DNA of 64,000 bases from contig OZ022346.1 in the NCBI GenBank assembly GCA_963989245.1, forward strand, positions 5,064,881-5,128,880, given 5' to 3'. Below the pieces are notes generated by a model. The model made no database searches. It worked only from the letters and a program-made list of their open reading frames with translations, and had not been told where the DNA came from. Position 1 is the stretch's first letter. Every line of letters begins with the position of its first letter. The DNA is from Nansenia antarctica. Its lineage: Eukaryota; Chordata; Actinopteri; Argentiniformes; Microstomatidae. The translations under genes and the position numbers were made by a program. Of the stretch, positions 33,104-43,710 are shown in pieces.

Positions 33104-34517
33104 GAACACCAACAAACTGCAACTGCCCTTCAAATCCTTGGAGGAGGAATTCAAGGTGACAAGAGCCAGAGAAGTGGTTCAGTACAGGGACTCAAGTGAT
33201 CCGAAGGTGGCTAATGCAGGGATCCAAGTGAGGACTGGCAGGAAGTGGAGGGCAGAGGAAGCTGTTCAAGAGGCAGAGGCGAGGCTGCGTCACAGGAGCT
33301 TGGTGGGAGTGGTCACACGAGGTCGAGCTGGGCTTGGATCCTTTCCAACTCCCCAAATGAACACCAGGGGGAAGGAAAAGCGCCGCCTTGTTCAGGAGGA
33401 GGTGAGAGCAGCAGTGGAGGAGACAAGAACCTGCAAGGCAGTGGGAATGAAGCAACAGGGAGCTTGGACGAGATGGGAGAATGCAATTGAGAGGAAGGTG
33501 ACCTGGGCTGAGCTTTGGAAAGCCGAGCCTCACCGCATCAAATTCCTCATCCAGGCAGTCTATGATGTGCTTCCAAGCCCGTCAAATCTGCACACATGGG
33601 GCATAGCAGAGACACCAGCATGCCAACTGTGTTCCAAGCGAGGAACCCTGGAACACATCCTCAGCTGCTGTACAAGGGCCCTTGGAGATGGACGGTACAG
33701 GTGGAGGCATGACCAAGTCCTGAAGACCATTGCTGAAGCCATCAGCGCAGGACTTGTGTGGGCAAAGCAGTTCCGACCCTCCAAGAAAACCATCGCCTTT
33801 GTCAGAGCTGGGGAGCAGCCAACCCCTGCCAGGAAAACATCTGCAGGCATCTTGACCTCTGCAAGAGACTGGCAGCTGTTGGTTGACCTTGAACATCAGC
33901 TGAAGTTCCCAAGCCACATTGTAGTCACCACCCTGCGACCAGACATTGTTCTCTTGTCTGAGTCCACCAGGCAAGCAGTGCTGCTGGAACTGACAGTCCC
34001 GTGGGAAGACCGCTTGGAAGAAGCCTTTGAGAGGAAGCTCTCCAAGTACGCGGGACTGGTCAGTGACTGCCAGCAGGCTGGTTGGAGAGCAAGGTGTTTC
34101 CCAGTAGAGGTTGGTTGCAGAGGATTTGCAGCCCGTTCCTTGGCCATTTGCAGCCCGTTCCTTGGCCAGAGCCTTCAGCAGTTTGGTCATCGATGGAGAG
34201 AGAAAGAGGAGATTTAAATTATTAAAATTTAAATTAAAATTATTAAAATTATTAAATTATTAATTATTATTATAATTATAGAGCCATCCGCAGTACCACC
34301 AATGCGGCAGAGAGAGCCTCTAGATGGCTGTGGCTCAAAAGAGGAGAGCCATGGAGTCATGGTAGCTAGTTAGCCATCTGGACACAAGCTGGGGTCTGAT
34401 CAGCCCCGGCTGGGTCACCTGGAGGAGGGTGTATGATGTTGAAAGACCCGAAACGCCCGATGATTCCAGGAACATCACTGAAGATGTGTCCAGAGGCATC
34501 AGTAGATGTATGTACAC
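33104..34517 (+). mobile_element. LINE with restriction-like endonuclease, 5'-truncated
   Basis: A fragment holding the last part of the ORF, an AT-rich stretch (34218-34280) and a 3'UTR with CAAGCTGGGGTCTGATCAGC and GATTCCAGGAACATCACTGA, ending near 34517. Family inference: NeSL/Utopia/R2-like LINEs that use a restriction-like nuclease instead of an APE endonuclease. Confidence 0.65.
33108..34217 (+). CDS. C-terminus of restriction-like-endonuclease LINE protein
   Basis: Open frame entering near 33108 (LQLPFKSLEEEF); first ATG at 33138, 359 aa from there. Near residue 160 it has a CCHC zinc finger, CQLCSKRGTLEHILSCC, a hallmark just before the nuclease of REL-type LINEs. Then LRPDIVLLSES, VLLELTVPWEDR and ERKLSKYAGLV give a PD-(D/E)xK-type nuclease pattern (P-D, E, K). 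The RT domain is missing by 5' truncation. A 17-bp repeat near the end (CATTTGCAGCCCGTTCC, twice) is a small internal duplication. The nuclease assignment rests on motif spacing only. Confidence 0.65.
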   Translation, partial: TNKLQLPFKSLEEEFKVTRAREVVQYRDSSDPKVANAGIQVRTGRKWRAEEAVQEAEARLRHRSLVGVVTRGRAGLGSFPTPQMNTRGKEKRRLVQEEVRAAVEETRTCKAVGMKQQGAWTRWENAIERKVTWAELWKAEPHRIKFLIQAVYDVLPSPSNLHTWGIAETPACQLCSKRGTLEHILSCCTRALGDGRYRWRHDQVLKTIAEAISAGLVWAKQFRPSKKTIAFVRAGEQPTPARKTSAGILTSARDWQLLVDLEHQLKFPSHIVVTTLRPDIVLLSESTRQAVLLELTVPWEDRLEEAFERKLSKYAGLVSDCQQAGWRARCFPVEVGCRGFAARSLAICSPFLGQSLQQFGHRWREKEEI

Positions 34518-34769
34518 AGTATATCATTAATTTTAGTTAATTAATGAATTAAGTTGAGTCCCACAATGGATATACCAATCCCAGATTGCCTCTTTAAAGC
34601 TGAGCTAAAATATCTTCATGTCTTGTTGCTAGACGTACAGTTACTCCTGGGGATCCAACTCTGACATCATGATGACATCATTGCTTCCATTCTCTTCATC
34701 AGGCTGAGCTGTTCAACACAGAAATAAAATAACATGATTTTATATAATTACTGATATGGAATAAAATGT
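34518..34769. other. Spacer
   Basis: AT-rich, no gene recognised. AATAAA near 34723. Confidence 0.3.
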
Positions 34770-34862
34770 GACACCAGAGGGCAGTGTTCCCATTCTGACA
34801 CCAGAGAGCAGTGTTCCCATTCTGACACCAGAGGGCAGTGTTCCCATTCTGACACCAGAGGG
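34770..34862. repeat. 27-bp repeat, about 3.4 copies, CTCF-like core
   Basis: Units begin GACACCAGAGGGCAGTG and end TCCCATTCT. CCAGAGGGCAG resembles the CTCF core (CCASYAGRKGGCA). Confidence 0.75.
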
Positions 34863-35022
34863 TTTAGACCTGTGCCATCTCTGGTTCCAGACCACAGTAG
34901 AACCCCCCTGAGTCTATGGTGCTGCCATGTTGTATTCACAGAGTAGACAGGGGAGTGTGTAGGAGGGTCAGATAGCTGTAGTGTAGACAGGGGAGTGTGT
35001 AGGAGGGTCAGCTAGCTGTAGA

Positions 35023-36117
35023 CTTCACCCCCGTCCACCCCAGCAACTACATCGTAAAGTTTGCAGACGACACCACCGTGGTGGGATGTATCTCGGGGGG
35101 GGACGAGGCGGCGTACAGGGATGAGGTAGAGCAACTGAGCAAGCTGTGCAAGGTTAACAACCTGCTGCTAAACAAGTCAAAGACCCAGGAATTCATCGTA
35201 GACTTCAGGAGGAAAAAGTCCGAGATCCAGCCCCTGCTCATCGATGGAGAGAGCGTGGAGAGAGTCTCAACCCTCCGATTCCTGGGACATCACATGCGGG
35301 ATGACCTGGCCTGGAAGGACAACACAAAAGGCACCATCAAGAGGGCACAACAGCGGCTATACACCCTGAGATGCCTCAGGAAAGAACACAACAAGCAGGA
35401 GATACTGGTGGCCTTCTACCACGGCGCAGTGGAGAGCATCCTCACCTACGGCATCTGCAACTGGTTCCACAGCTGCACAACAGCGGAGAGAAACGCGCTA
35501 CAGAGAGTCGTGAGAACAGCACAGAAGATCACCGGCGCCCCCCTCCCCTCTCTGGAGGAGCTGTACAACACACGCTGTCTCAGGAGGGCCTCCAAGATCT
35601 CCAGGGACCCGACCCACCCTGGGCACGTACACTTTGTCAGGCTGCCCTCGAACAGGAGGTACAGGACCCCGGCCGCTAAGACAAACAGACTGAAGAACTG
35701 CTTCTACCACAGGGCCGTCAAGGCCCTGAACACAGAAAAGGCCTAAGTTCTGGGCCCAGGACAGTCCGGACGGATTGTATGGCAGCTAGTGCTGAGGCAC
35801 AAACATGTACATTTTCAAGCCTGCAAACTGTGACACTTTAAAATAACGTGAAAAAATACTTTTGTGCAATATGACAACCCTAGTTGACTATCTGTGCAGT
35901 ATAGTACAGTGGATTGTGTACATAGCCTTTATTGATGTAAACCAGCTCCTTACCTTCTTGTGATTTTATGCTTTTATGCTTTTTCTAAAATGTTTTTTTC
36001 TTTTTTTTCTTTCCTAACACCAGGGGAGCCACCCCTCCTAAATTTCGTTGTTTGGTACCTGTACTGTAGCAATGACAAATAAAGTCCATTCCATCCATTC
36101 CATTCCATTCCATTCCA
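35023..36117 (+). mobile_element. Rex1-like LINE, 3' fragment
   Basis: Near-identical to the C-terminal half of the 16738-19812 element but on the plus strand, truncated just upstream of the catalytic FADD, with the full 3'UTR and an (ATTCC)n tail. Inserted in a 40-bp minisatellite unit. Confidence 0.9.
35024..35746 (+). pseudogene. Rex1-like LINE RT C-terminal ORF fragment
   Basis: Encodes DFTPVHPSNYIVKFADDTTV to ...RAVKALNTEKA, then TAA. No stops. It differs from the 17106-19670 protein at only a handful of residues (for instance LGHHMRDD versus LGHNMRDD), so both come from a recent source. Not functional because all RT upstream of motif C and the endonuclease are missing. Confidence 0.85.
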
Positions 36118-36690
36118 TAGTGTAGACAGAGGAGTGTTTAGGAGGGTCAGCTAGCTGTAGTGTAGACAGGGGAGTGTTTAGGAGGGTCAGATAGCTGTAG
36201 TGTAGACAGGGGAGTGTGTAGGAGGGTCAGCTAGCTGTAGTGTAGACAGAGGAGTGTTTAGGAGGGTCAGATAGCTGTAGTGTAGACAGAGGAGTGTTTA
36301 GGAGGGTCAGATAGCTGTAGTGTAGACAGAGGAGTGTTTAGGAGGGTCAGATAGCTGTAGTGTAAACAGGGGAGTGTTTAGGAGGGTCAGATAGCTGTAG
36401 TGTAGACAGAGGAGTGTTTAGGAGGGTCAGCTAGCTGTAGTGTAGACAGAGGAGTGTTTAGGAGGGTCAGATAGCTGTAGTGTAGACAGAGGAGTGTTTA
36501 GGAGGGTCAGATAGCTGTAGTGTAGACAGAGGAGTGTTTAGGAGGGTCAGATAGCTGTAGTGTAAACAGGGGAGTGTTTAGGAGGGTCAGATAGCTGTAG
36601 TGTAAACAGGGGAGTGTGTAGGAGGGTCAGCTAGCTGTACTGTAGACAGGGGAGTGTTTAGGAGGGTCAGATAGCTGTAGTGTGAAACGT

Positions 36691-39090
36691 GTAAAACGGT
36701 GTGTCAGCAAAGCCCAGAGGATCATCAAAGACCCCAGCCACCCCAACCAGCCTGTTAGACCCCAGCCACCCCAACCAGCCTGTTAGACCCCAGCCACCCC
36801 AACCACAGTATGTTAGACCCCAGCCACCCCAACCACAGTCTGTTAGACCCCAACCACAGTCTGTTAGACCCCAGCCACAGTCTGTTAGACCCCAGCCACC
36901 CCAACCAGCCTGTTAGACCCCAAGCCACTCCAACCACAGTATGTTAGACCCCAGCCACCCCAACCACAGTCTGTTAGACCCCAACCACAGTCTGTTAGAC
37001 CCCAGCCACCCCAACCAGCCTGTTAGACCCCAGCCACCCCAACCACAGTATGTTAGACCCCAGCCACCCCAACCACAGTCTGTTAGACCCCAACCACAGT
37101 CTGTTAGACCCCAGCCCCCCCAACCACAGCCTGTTAGACCCCAGCCACCCCAACCACAGTCTGTTAGACCCCAGCCACCCCAACCACAGTCTGTTAGACC
37201 CCAGCCACCCCAACCACAGTCTGTTAGACCCCAGCCCCCCAACCAGCCTGTTAGACCCCAGCCACCCCAACCACAGCCTGTTAGACCCCAGCCCCCCCAA
37301 CCACAGTCTGTTAGACCCCAGCCCCCCCAACCACAGCCTGTTAGACCCCAGCCACCCCAACCACAGTCTGTTAGACCCCAGCCACCCCAACCACAGTCTG
37401 TTAGACCCCAGCCACCCCCAACCACAGTCTGTTAGACCCCAGCCACCCCAACCACAGTCTGTTAGACCCCAGCCCCCCCAACCACAGTCTGTTAGACCCC
37501 AGCCACCCCAACCACAGTCTGTTAGACCCCAGCCCCCCCAACTACAGTCTGTTAGACCCCAGCCCCCCCAACCACAGTCTGTTAGACCCCAGCCCCCCCA
37601 ACCACAGTCTGTTAGACCCCAGCCACCCCAACCACAGTCTGTTAGACCCCAGCCACCCCAACCACAGTCTGTTAGACCCCAGCCACCCCCAACCACAGTC
37701 TGTTAGACCCCAGCCCCCCCAACCACAGTCTGTTAGACCCCAGCCCCCCCAACCACAGTCTGTTAGACCCCAGCCCCCCCAACTAAAGTCTGTTAGACCC
37801 CAGCCCCCCCAACCACAGTCTGTTAGACCCCAGCCACCCCAACCACAGTCTGTTAGACCCCAGCCACCCCAACCACAGTCTGTTAGACCCCAGCCCCCCC
37901 AACCACAGTCTGTTAGACCCCAACCACCCCAACCACAGTCTGTTAGACCCCAGCCCCCCCAACCACAGTCTGTTAGACCCCAGCCACCCCAACCACAGCC
38001 TGTTAGACCCCAGCCCCCCCAACCACAGTCTGTTAGACCCCAGCCACCCCAACCACAGCCTGTTAGACCCCAGCCACCCCAACCACAGTCTGTTAGACCC
38101 CAACCACAGTCTGTTAGACCCCAGCCACCCCAACCACAGTCTGTTAGACCCCAACCACAGTCTGTTAGACCGCAGCCACCCCAACCACAGTCTGTTAGAC
38201 CCCAGCCACCCCAACCACAGTCTGTTAGACCCCAACCACAGTCTGTTAGACCCCAGCCCCCCCAACCACAGTCTGTTACACCCCAGCCACCCCAACCACA
38301 GTCTGTTAGACCCCAGCCACCCCAACCACAGTCTGTTAGACCCCAGCCACCCCAACCACAGCCTGTTAGACCCGAGCCCCCCCAACCACAGTCTGTTAGA
38401 CCACAGCCACCCCAACCACAGTCTGTTAGACCCCAGCCACCCCAACCACAGTCTGTTAGACCCCAGCCACCCCAACCACAGTCTGTTAGACCCCAGCCCC
38501 CCCAACCACAGCCTGTTAGACCCCAGCCTCCCCAACCACAGTCTGTTAGACCCCAGCCACCCCAACCACAGTCTGTTAGACCCCAGCCCCCCCAACCACA
38601 GCCTGTTAGACCCCAGCCTCCCCAACCACAGTCTGTTAGACCCCAGCCCCCCCAACCACAGTCTGTTAGACCCCAGCCCCCCCAACCACAGCCTGTTAGA
38701 CCCCAGCCCCCCCAACCACAGCCTGTTAGACCCCAGCCACCCCAACCACAGTCTGTTAGACCCCAACCACAGTCTGTTAGACCCCAGCCACCCCAACCAC
38801 AGTCTGTTAGACCCCAACCACAGTCTGTTAGACCCCAGCCACCCCAACCACAGTCTGTTAGACCCCAACCACAGTCTGTTAGACCCCAGCCACCCCAACC
38901 ACAGTCTGTTAGACCCCAGCCACCCCAACCACAGTCTGTTAGACCCCAGTCACCCCAACCACAGTCTGTTTGAACCGATGCCGTCCAAAAGACAAAGCCT
39001 CTTCCGGAGCCTCAGGGCCAAAACTCAGAGGCTAACCAACAGCTACTTCCCCCAGGTGATCAGGCTCATGAAACATGCTTGATTATTATT
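36691..39090 (+). pseudogene. LINE RT C-terminus disrupted by 30-bp codon-phased array (copy A)
   Basis: Starts KRCVSKAQRIIKDPSHPN and ends FRSLRAKTQRLTNSYFPQVI, both parts of a Rex1/CR1-group RT C-terminus (usual form KARKII.DPSHP...S.LP...RRYRS...FFPQ.IRL.N). Between them the ten-residue segment DPSHPNHSLL has expanded to about 78 copies at 36726-38970. The original LINE encoded this segment once. Confidence 0.75.
36726..38970. repeat. 30-bp minisatellite array A, about 78 units
   Basis: Unit: CAGTCTGTTAGACCCC followed by AGCCACCCCAACCA. A 21-bp variant lacks part of the second half; AGCCCCCCC and AGCCTG variants are frequent. Read in one frame it encodes DPSHPNHSLL repeats. Long antisense and sense ORFs here are artefacts. 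Confidence 0.95.
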
Positions 39091-39099
39091 AATACTTAA

Positions 39100-39230
39100 T
39101 ATAAAAAATAAGTAATATTATTATTAATAACCCCAGGTCACTTTACAAGGGAATGGGACAAACAGAACAGAGCCAGAGAGACAAACACACAAAACAAGAA
39201 ACAGTGAAACAGCTTCTACACTCACATATA
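39100..39230 (-). repeat. L2-type LINE tail (copy A)
   Basis: AATAATATTATT followed by CAGGTCACTTTACAAGGGAA matches the tail at 40790-40900, so the array and this tail were duplicated together. Confidence 0.7.
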
Positions 39231-39257
39231 CACGCACATACACATGCACGCAAACGC

Positions 39258-39261
39258 ACAT

Positions 39262-39328
<67 letters not shown>

Positions 39329-39337
39329 GACAGACAG

Positions 39338-39372
<35 letters not shown>
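39258..39372. repeat. (CA)n microsatellite
   Basis: CA tract with a short GACA interruption at about 39323-39335. Confidence 0.95.
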
Positions 39373-39376
<4 letters not shown>

Positions 39377-39529
39377 ATTGCCAGACATGACCTCCTGGTG
39401 ACTGTGGCGTTGTTCCGCTGCAGCTGGTTGGCTGGCTGGCCGAGGCTGTGACCAATTACAGCTGCAGCCAGACTGTCACGTCCTGTTGTCATCACATGAC
39501 TAGGAAGTGACCAGTGTCACCTGACTAAA

Positions 39530-40550
39530 CGGTGTGTCAGCAAAGCCCGGAGGATCATCAATGACCCCAGCCACCCCAACCACAGTCTGTTAGACCCCAG
39601 CCACCCCAACCACAGTCTGTTAGACCCCAGCCACCCCAACCACAGTCTGTTAGACCCCAGCCAACCCAACCACAGCCTGTTAGACCCCAACCACAGTCTG
39701 TTAGACCCCAGCCCCCCCAACCACAGTCTGTTAGACTCCAACCACAGTCTGTTAGACCCCAGCCCCCCCAACCACAGCCTGTTAGACCCCAGTCCCCACA
39801 ACCACAGTCTGTTAGACCCCCACCACCTCAACCACAGTCTGTTAGACCCCAGCCACCCCAACCACAGCCTGTTAGACCCCAGCCATCCCAAACACAATCT
39901 GTTAGACCCCAGCCACCCCAACCACAGTCTGTTAGACCCCAGCCACCCCAACCACAGCCTGTTAGACCCCAACCACAGTCTGTTAGACCCCAGCCACTCC
40001 AACCACAGTCTGTTAGACCCCAGTCACCCCAACCACAGTCTGTTAGACCCCAGCCACCCCAACCACAGTCTGTTAGACCCCAGCCACCCCAACCACAGCC
40101 TGTTAGACCCCAACCACAGTCTGTTAGACCCCAGCCACCCCAACCACAGTCTGTTAGACCCCAGCCACCCCAACCACAGTCTGTTAGACCCCAGCCACCC
40201 CAACCACAGTCTGTTAGACCCCAGCCACCCCAACCACAGTCTGTTAGACCCCAGTCACCCCAACCACAGTCTGTTAGACCCCAGCCACCCCAACCACAGT
40301 CTGTTAGACCCCAGCCACCCCAACCACAGTCTGTTAGACCCCAGCCACCCCAACCACAGCCTGTTAGACCCCAGCCACCCCAAACACAGTCTGTTAGACC
40401 CCAGCCCCCCCAACCACAGTCTGTTCGAACCAATGCCGTCCAAAAGACGATGCCTCTTCCGGAGCTTCAGGGCCAAAACTCAGAGGCTAACAAACAGCTT
40501 CTTCCCCCAGGTGATCAGGCTCATTAACAAGCCCACTGTAATCAACTGAC
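39530..40550 (+). pseudogene. LINE RT C-terminus with 30-bp array (copy B)
   Basis: Same arrangement as copy A: KRCVSKARRIINDPSHPN, an array at 39566-40430 (about 30 units), then RAKTQRLTNSFFPQVIRLIN and KPTVIN. This copy preserves the LINE end better than A. Confidence 0.75.
39566..40430. repeat. 30-bp minisatellite array B, about 30 units
   Basis: Same unit as array A with the same 21-bp variants. Separated from A by 590 bp. Confidence 0.95.
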
Positions 40551-40933
40551 TATCTCCCCCTAGCTCACCCTGCCCTTGTGCATGGACTACAGCAACCCTA
40601 AGCTCAAGCCACCTTACCACTGTGAACTCGATTATCACTAGCGTGATAATACAGCGTAACCTGTTTTGTCTTACTTGCATTAATGCCACCTTATCTTGTA
40701 CGATGCCTATTATGTTTTGCCTCCTATGGCCTGTACAACCGACACTTTGATCTTGAATTATGCTTGATTATGATTAATAATTAATATAAAAAGTCATATT
40801 ATTATTAATAACCCAAGGTCACTTTACAAGGGAATGGGACAAACAGAACAGAGCCAGAGAGACAAACACACAAAACAAGAAACAGTGAAACAGCGACTAC
40901 AGGTTGAATGCAATGGTGAACAGGTGGGTTCAA

Positions 40934-41660
40934 CCTGGTCTCACACGGCAGACTCCAAACGTCGAATTCCGACGTGTAGCTCGCAGGGGTGCGCCTGCTA
41001 TGTGCGCCTGTCGGGGCTTCTCTCGGGATTATTCCACTTTGAATTGCACTTGCATTAATTAGTTAGGCCACATTTAGGGTTAGGGTTAAGGTTAGGGTTA
41101 GGGTTAGGGTTAGGGTTAGGGTTAGGGTTAAGGTTAGGGTTAGGGTTAGGGTTAGGGTTAGGGTTAGGGTTAAGGTTAAGGTTAGGGTTAGGGTTAGGGT
41201 TAGGGTTAGGGTTAAGGTTAGGGTTAGGGTTAGGGTTAGGGTTAAGGTTAGGGTTAAGGTTAGGGTTAGGGTTAGGGTAACCCTAACCCTCTCCGTTGGT
41301 TGTATCTCAAAATGTGGCCTAACTAATTTGGATTTGGGTCCAATAGGCATCTAATTTGCATAATAAACATAAACAATAATACAATTCAGAAAACTTGCAA
41401 TACATTTTCCTTAGTTTTTATGTACATAACAAACTGGGAATGTGTTCATAGTGATATCTATTTTCTTTCTTTGTTTTAGTCTAGGGAAGGTAGCCTCGCC
41501 TTAATGCAAATGCAATTCAAAATGGAATAATCCCGAGAGAAGCCCCGACAGGCGCACATAACAGGCGCACCCCTGCGCTTTCAAACGATCTCACGTCGGA
41601 ATTCGACGTTTGGATGCGATGGAAAACGTAGAATTCTGCCGTCTGCCGTGTGAGACCAGG
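40934..41660. mobile_element. TIR element carrying telomere-like repeats
   Basis: Ends CCTGGTCTCACACGGCAGAC and GTCTGCCGTGTGAGACCAGG are exact inverted repeats. Inverted similarity continues about 120 bp inward (CAGGCGCAC, GGGGCTTCTCTCGGGATTAT on the left; ATAATCCCGAGAGAAGCCCC on the right). No transposase. The superfamily is not recognised. Confidence 0.8.
41072..41292. repeat. Interstitial TTAGGG-type array with head-to-head end
   Basis: About 34 hexamers, mostly TTAGGG with scattered TTAAGG. It ends in TTAGGGTAACCCTAACCCT, an inverted junction near 41275-41290. It lies wholly inside the TIR element. Confidence 0.92.
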
Positions 41661-41869
41661 CTGTTTAAGGGCAGTTTGGAATATGTCCAGGGTTGGAGAG
41701 TCACGGATAGCCTTGGGTAGAGAGTTCCAGAGGTTCGGGGACATATCGCCCTATGTCTTGTGCTGCAATGCAATGTCAGGATCCGAAGCCTAATAATTTC
41801 ACTCTGTTACACTTGTGTAATGTGATGTAATAAATAAACTTGAAACTTGTTCCTAATAAAGTGTCTGGT

Positions 41870-42250
41870 GAGTGTAATATATATATATATATATAATGAG
41901 TGTAATACTGTACCTACACAATGCAGATCAGCGGTATGGAAGCCAAGACCCCCCCCCCCCCCTCCCTACCTCCCTCCCTCCCTCCCCCCCTCCCTCCCTA
42001 CCCCCCCCCCCCCCCCCCCCAGTGAGACACACATCAATGCCCTCTCTCTCCCTGGGTGAAGACAGCGTCAGCAGATCTACAGGCAGCCAGCAGTTCCATC
42101 TCAACATCTCTTTAACAAGGAGCCCCGCCGATCAATCACCGATCAATACCTATCTGTGTCCTCAGTAGGCTGTGTGTGTGTGTGTGTGTGTGTCTCCTCC
42201 TCCTTTCCTCCTCTCATCTCTGCTCCTCCTACACACACACACACACACAC

Positions 42251-42282
<32 letters not shown>

Positions 42283-42304
42283 GCACACTCACGCACACTC
42301 ACAC
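41870..42304. repeat. Low-complexity cluster
   Basis: (TA)n at 41879-41896, C-runs and CCCTCC repeats 41948-42020, (TG)n 42173-42193, (CA)n 42230-42300. No gene recognised between them. Confidence 0.85.
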
Positions 42305-42840
42305 TTTTGATTTAAACATATTTCCATTGTGGATATTCACATTCAATTTAGACCAGACATTGGTATCAACTCAATAAAACTACACAGATAAAGAAATTGT
42401 AACATTCCATGTGCAATGAAGTGGAATGACACAGGAAAAAAACACTAAACCAGCTTATGCCACTAATGACTTTTCCTACCTGTGCTAATTACAATCAGCT
42501 GGGTTTGTGCATGTTGGCGGGTAAGTACGTCCACTCTTTGAAAAACGGTTTCCCACCTCTGAATGCAAGTAAACAAAACATTCAATGTCACCAAGCTTTT
42601 CTGCAAGAAACATCTCATGACGGGTAGAGGCAAGGAGCTCTACCAAGACCTTCACAACAACAAGATTGATGAGCAGTATAGCAATGACATTGTAATGACA
42701 CTGTAATGACCAACTCCTGAATGTTCCCATAAGCACCGTTGGGGCCATTATCCGCAAGTGGAAGGAACATCACTCCACCATCAACCGGACACCCACAGGA
42801 CCTCCACGCAAGATTTCTGACCGGTCCGTTAGAAAGTTAA

Positions 42841-43162
42841 CACTAGAACAGCCGTGCCTATTTTACCTACTAGTAGAGCCGCCTTGGGGGTCAAATAGAC
42901 CCACTTTTTAGAATGTACATCTGCTATTAAAACACAGAGATCACTAGAGGGCACTTCTTTTTTTAACCTACACAGAAAAACTGCAAAACAGCTTTATACT
43001 ATCTTATCCTGAAGTGATTTTGAAAATGTAAGGATACTGGGTGGTAGAACGCACATATCTTGGAAAGTCATGAAAGGAGGGTCCTGAAATTTGATCAAGT
43101 GGAAAGCTAGAATTTTTTCTCTGCTGTTTTGAACTCACAGGGGTCACCGTTCTCTTCTCGTG
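42841..43162. mobile_element. TTAA-flanked piggyBac-like MITE, 322 bp
   Basis: TTAA at 42837-42840 and 43163-43166. Left end CACTAGAACAGCCGTG; the right end is degenerate. The interior shares TGAAAGGAGGGTCCTGAAAT with other copies (inverted there). Carries a CTCF-like core, CACTAGAGGGCAC, near 42943. Confidence 0.75.
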
Positions 43163-43257
43163 TTAATCAGAAGAGTAGCCCAAGAGCCAAGGACCACTCC
43201 AGCAGAGCTCCAGAAAGACCTGGAAGCAGCGGGTACAGTTGTCACAAAGAAAACAAT

Positions 43258-43710
43258 AGGCAATGCTCACCTACAAATCCCTCCATGCCTGTGCCCCCCA
43301 GTACCTGACTGACCTTCTCTGCCAACATAACCCATCCCAGAACCTGCAGTCCTCAGACATGGGTCTGCTCTCCACCCCCCGCACCAACCTACGAACCTTC
43401 GGGGACAGAGCCTTCAGTGTGGCAGCTCCCACCCTCTGGAACTCTCTGCCCACAATGATCCGCAACGCCCCCTACCCTGGACACCTTCAAGTCAGCCCTC
43501 AAAACCCACCTGTTCACTAAGGCCTTACGCCCCTAGTTTAGTTTTTTCGCTCTCGCTGTCTCTGTGTTTTCCGTTTTGTCTGTCTTTGTCTGGACTTTCT
43601 TTCTGTAAAGTCTGCGACGCGTCCTTGGGTTTGTGAAAGGCTAGATATAATAAGATATTATTATTATTATTATTATTAATAATAATAATAATTCATTACT
43701 GAAGAAAAAG
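43258..43710 (+). pseudogene. L2 LINE C-terminal fragment
   Basis: Encodes LTYKSLHACAPQYLTDL, RTNLRTFGDRAFSVAAPTLW and NSLPTMIR, then a 3'UTR and an (ATT)n tail at 43657-43690. Inserted in the Tc1 transposase. Confidence 0.85.

Larger units (their letters stand above)
34940..36690. repeat. 40-bp minisatellite interrupted by a LINE
   Basis: Units such as GTGTAGACAGAGGAGTG...TTAGGAGGGTCAG...CTGTA (40 bp) occupy 34940-35022 (two units) and 36118-36690 (about 14 units). Variants differ at A/C and T/G positions. Confidence 0.9.
40780..41790 (-). pseudogene. L2 LINE C-terminus and tail, split by a TIR element
   Basis: Minus strand: 41790-41661 encodes NLWNSLPKAIRDSPTLDIFQ and TALK; after the insertion 40933-40900 resumes with THLFT-like sequence, then the L2 3'UTR and tail to about 40780. 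The gap is filled by the 40934-41660 element. Confidence 0.7.

Noticed and set aside
36755..40476. Long open frames (up to 381 codons) on both strands across the 30-bp arrays
   Set aside because: The unit length is a multiple of three without stops, so several frames stay open. The text is monotone and the array is derived from a LINE.
41072..41292. TTAGGG array as a chromosome end or fusion point
   Set aside because: It lies inside a TIR element with ordinary sequence on both sides, so a mobile origin is simpler.
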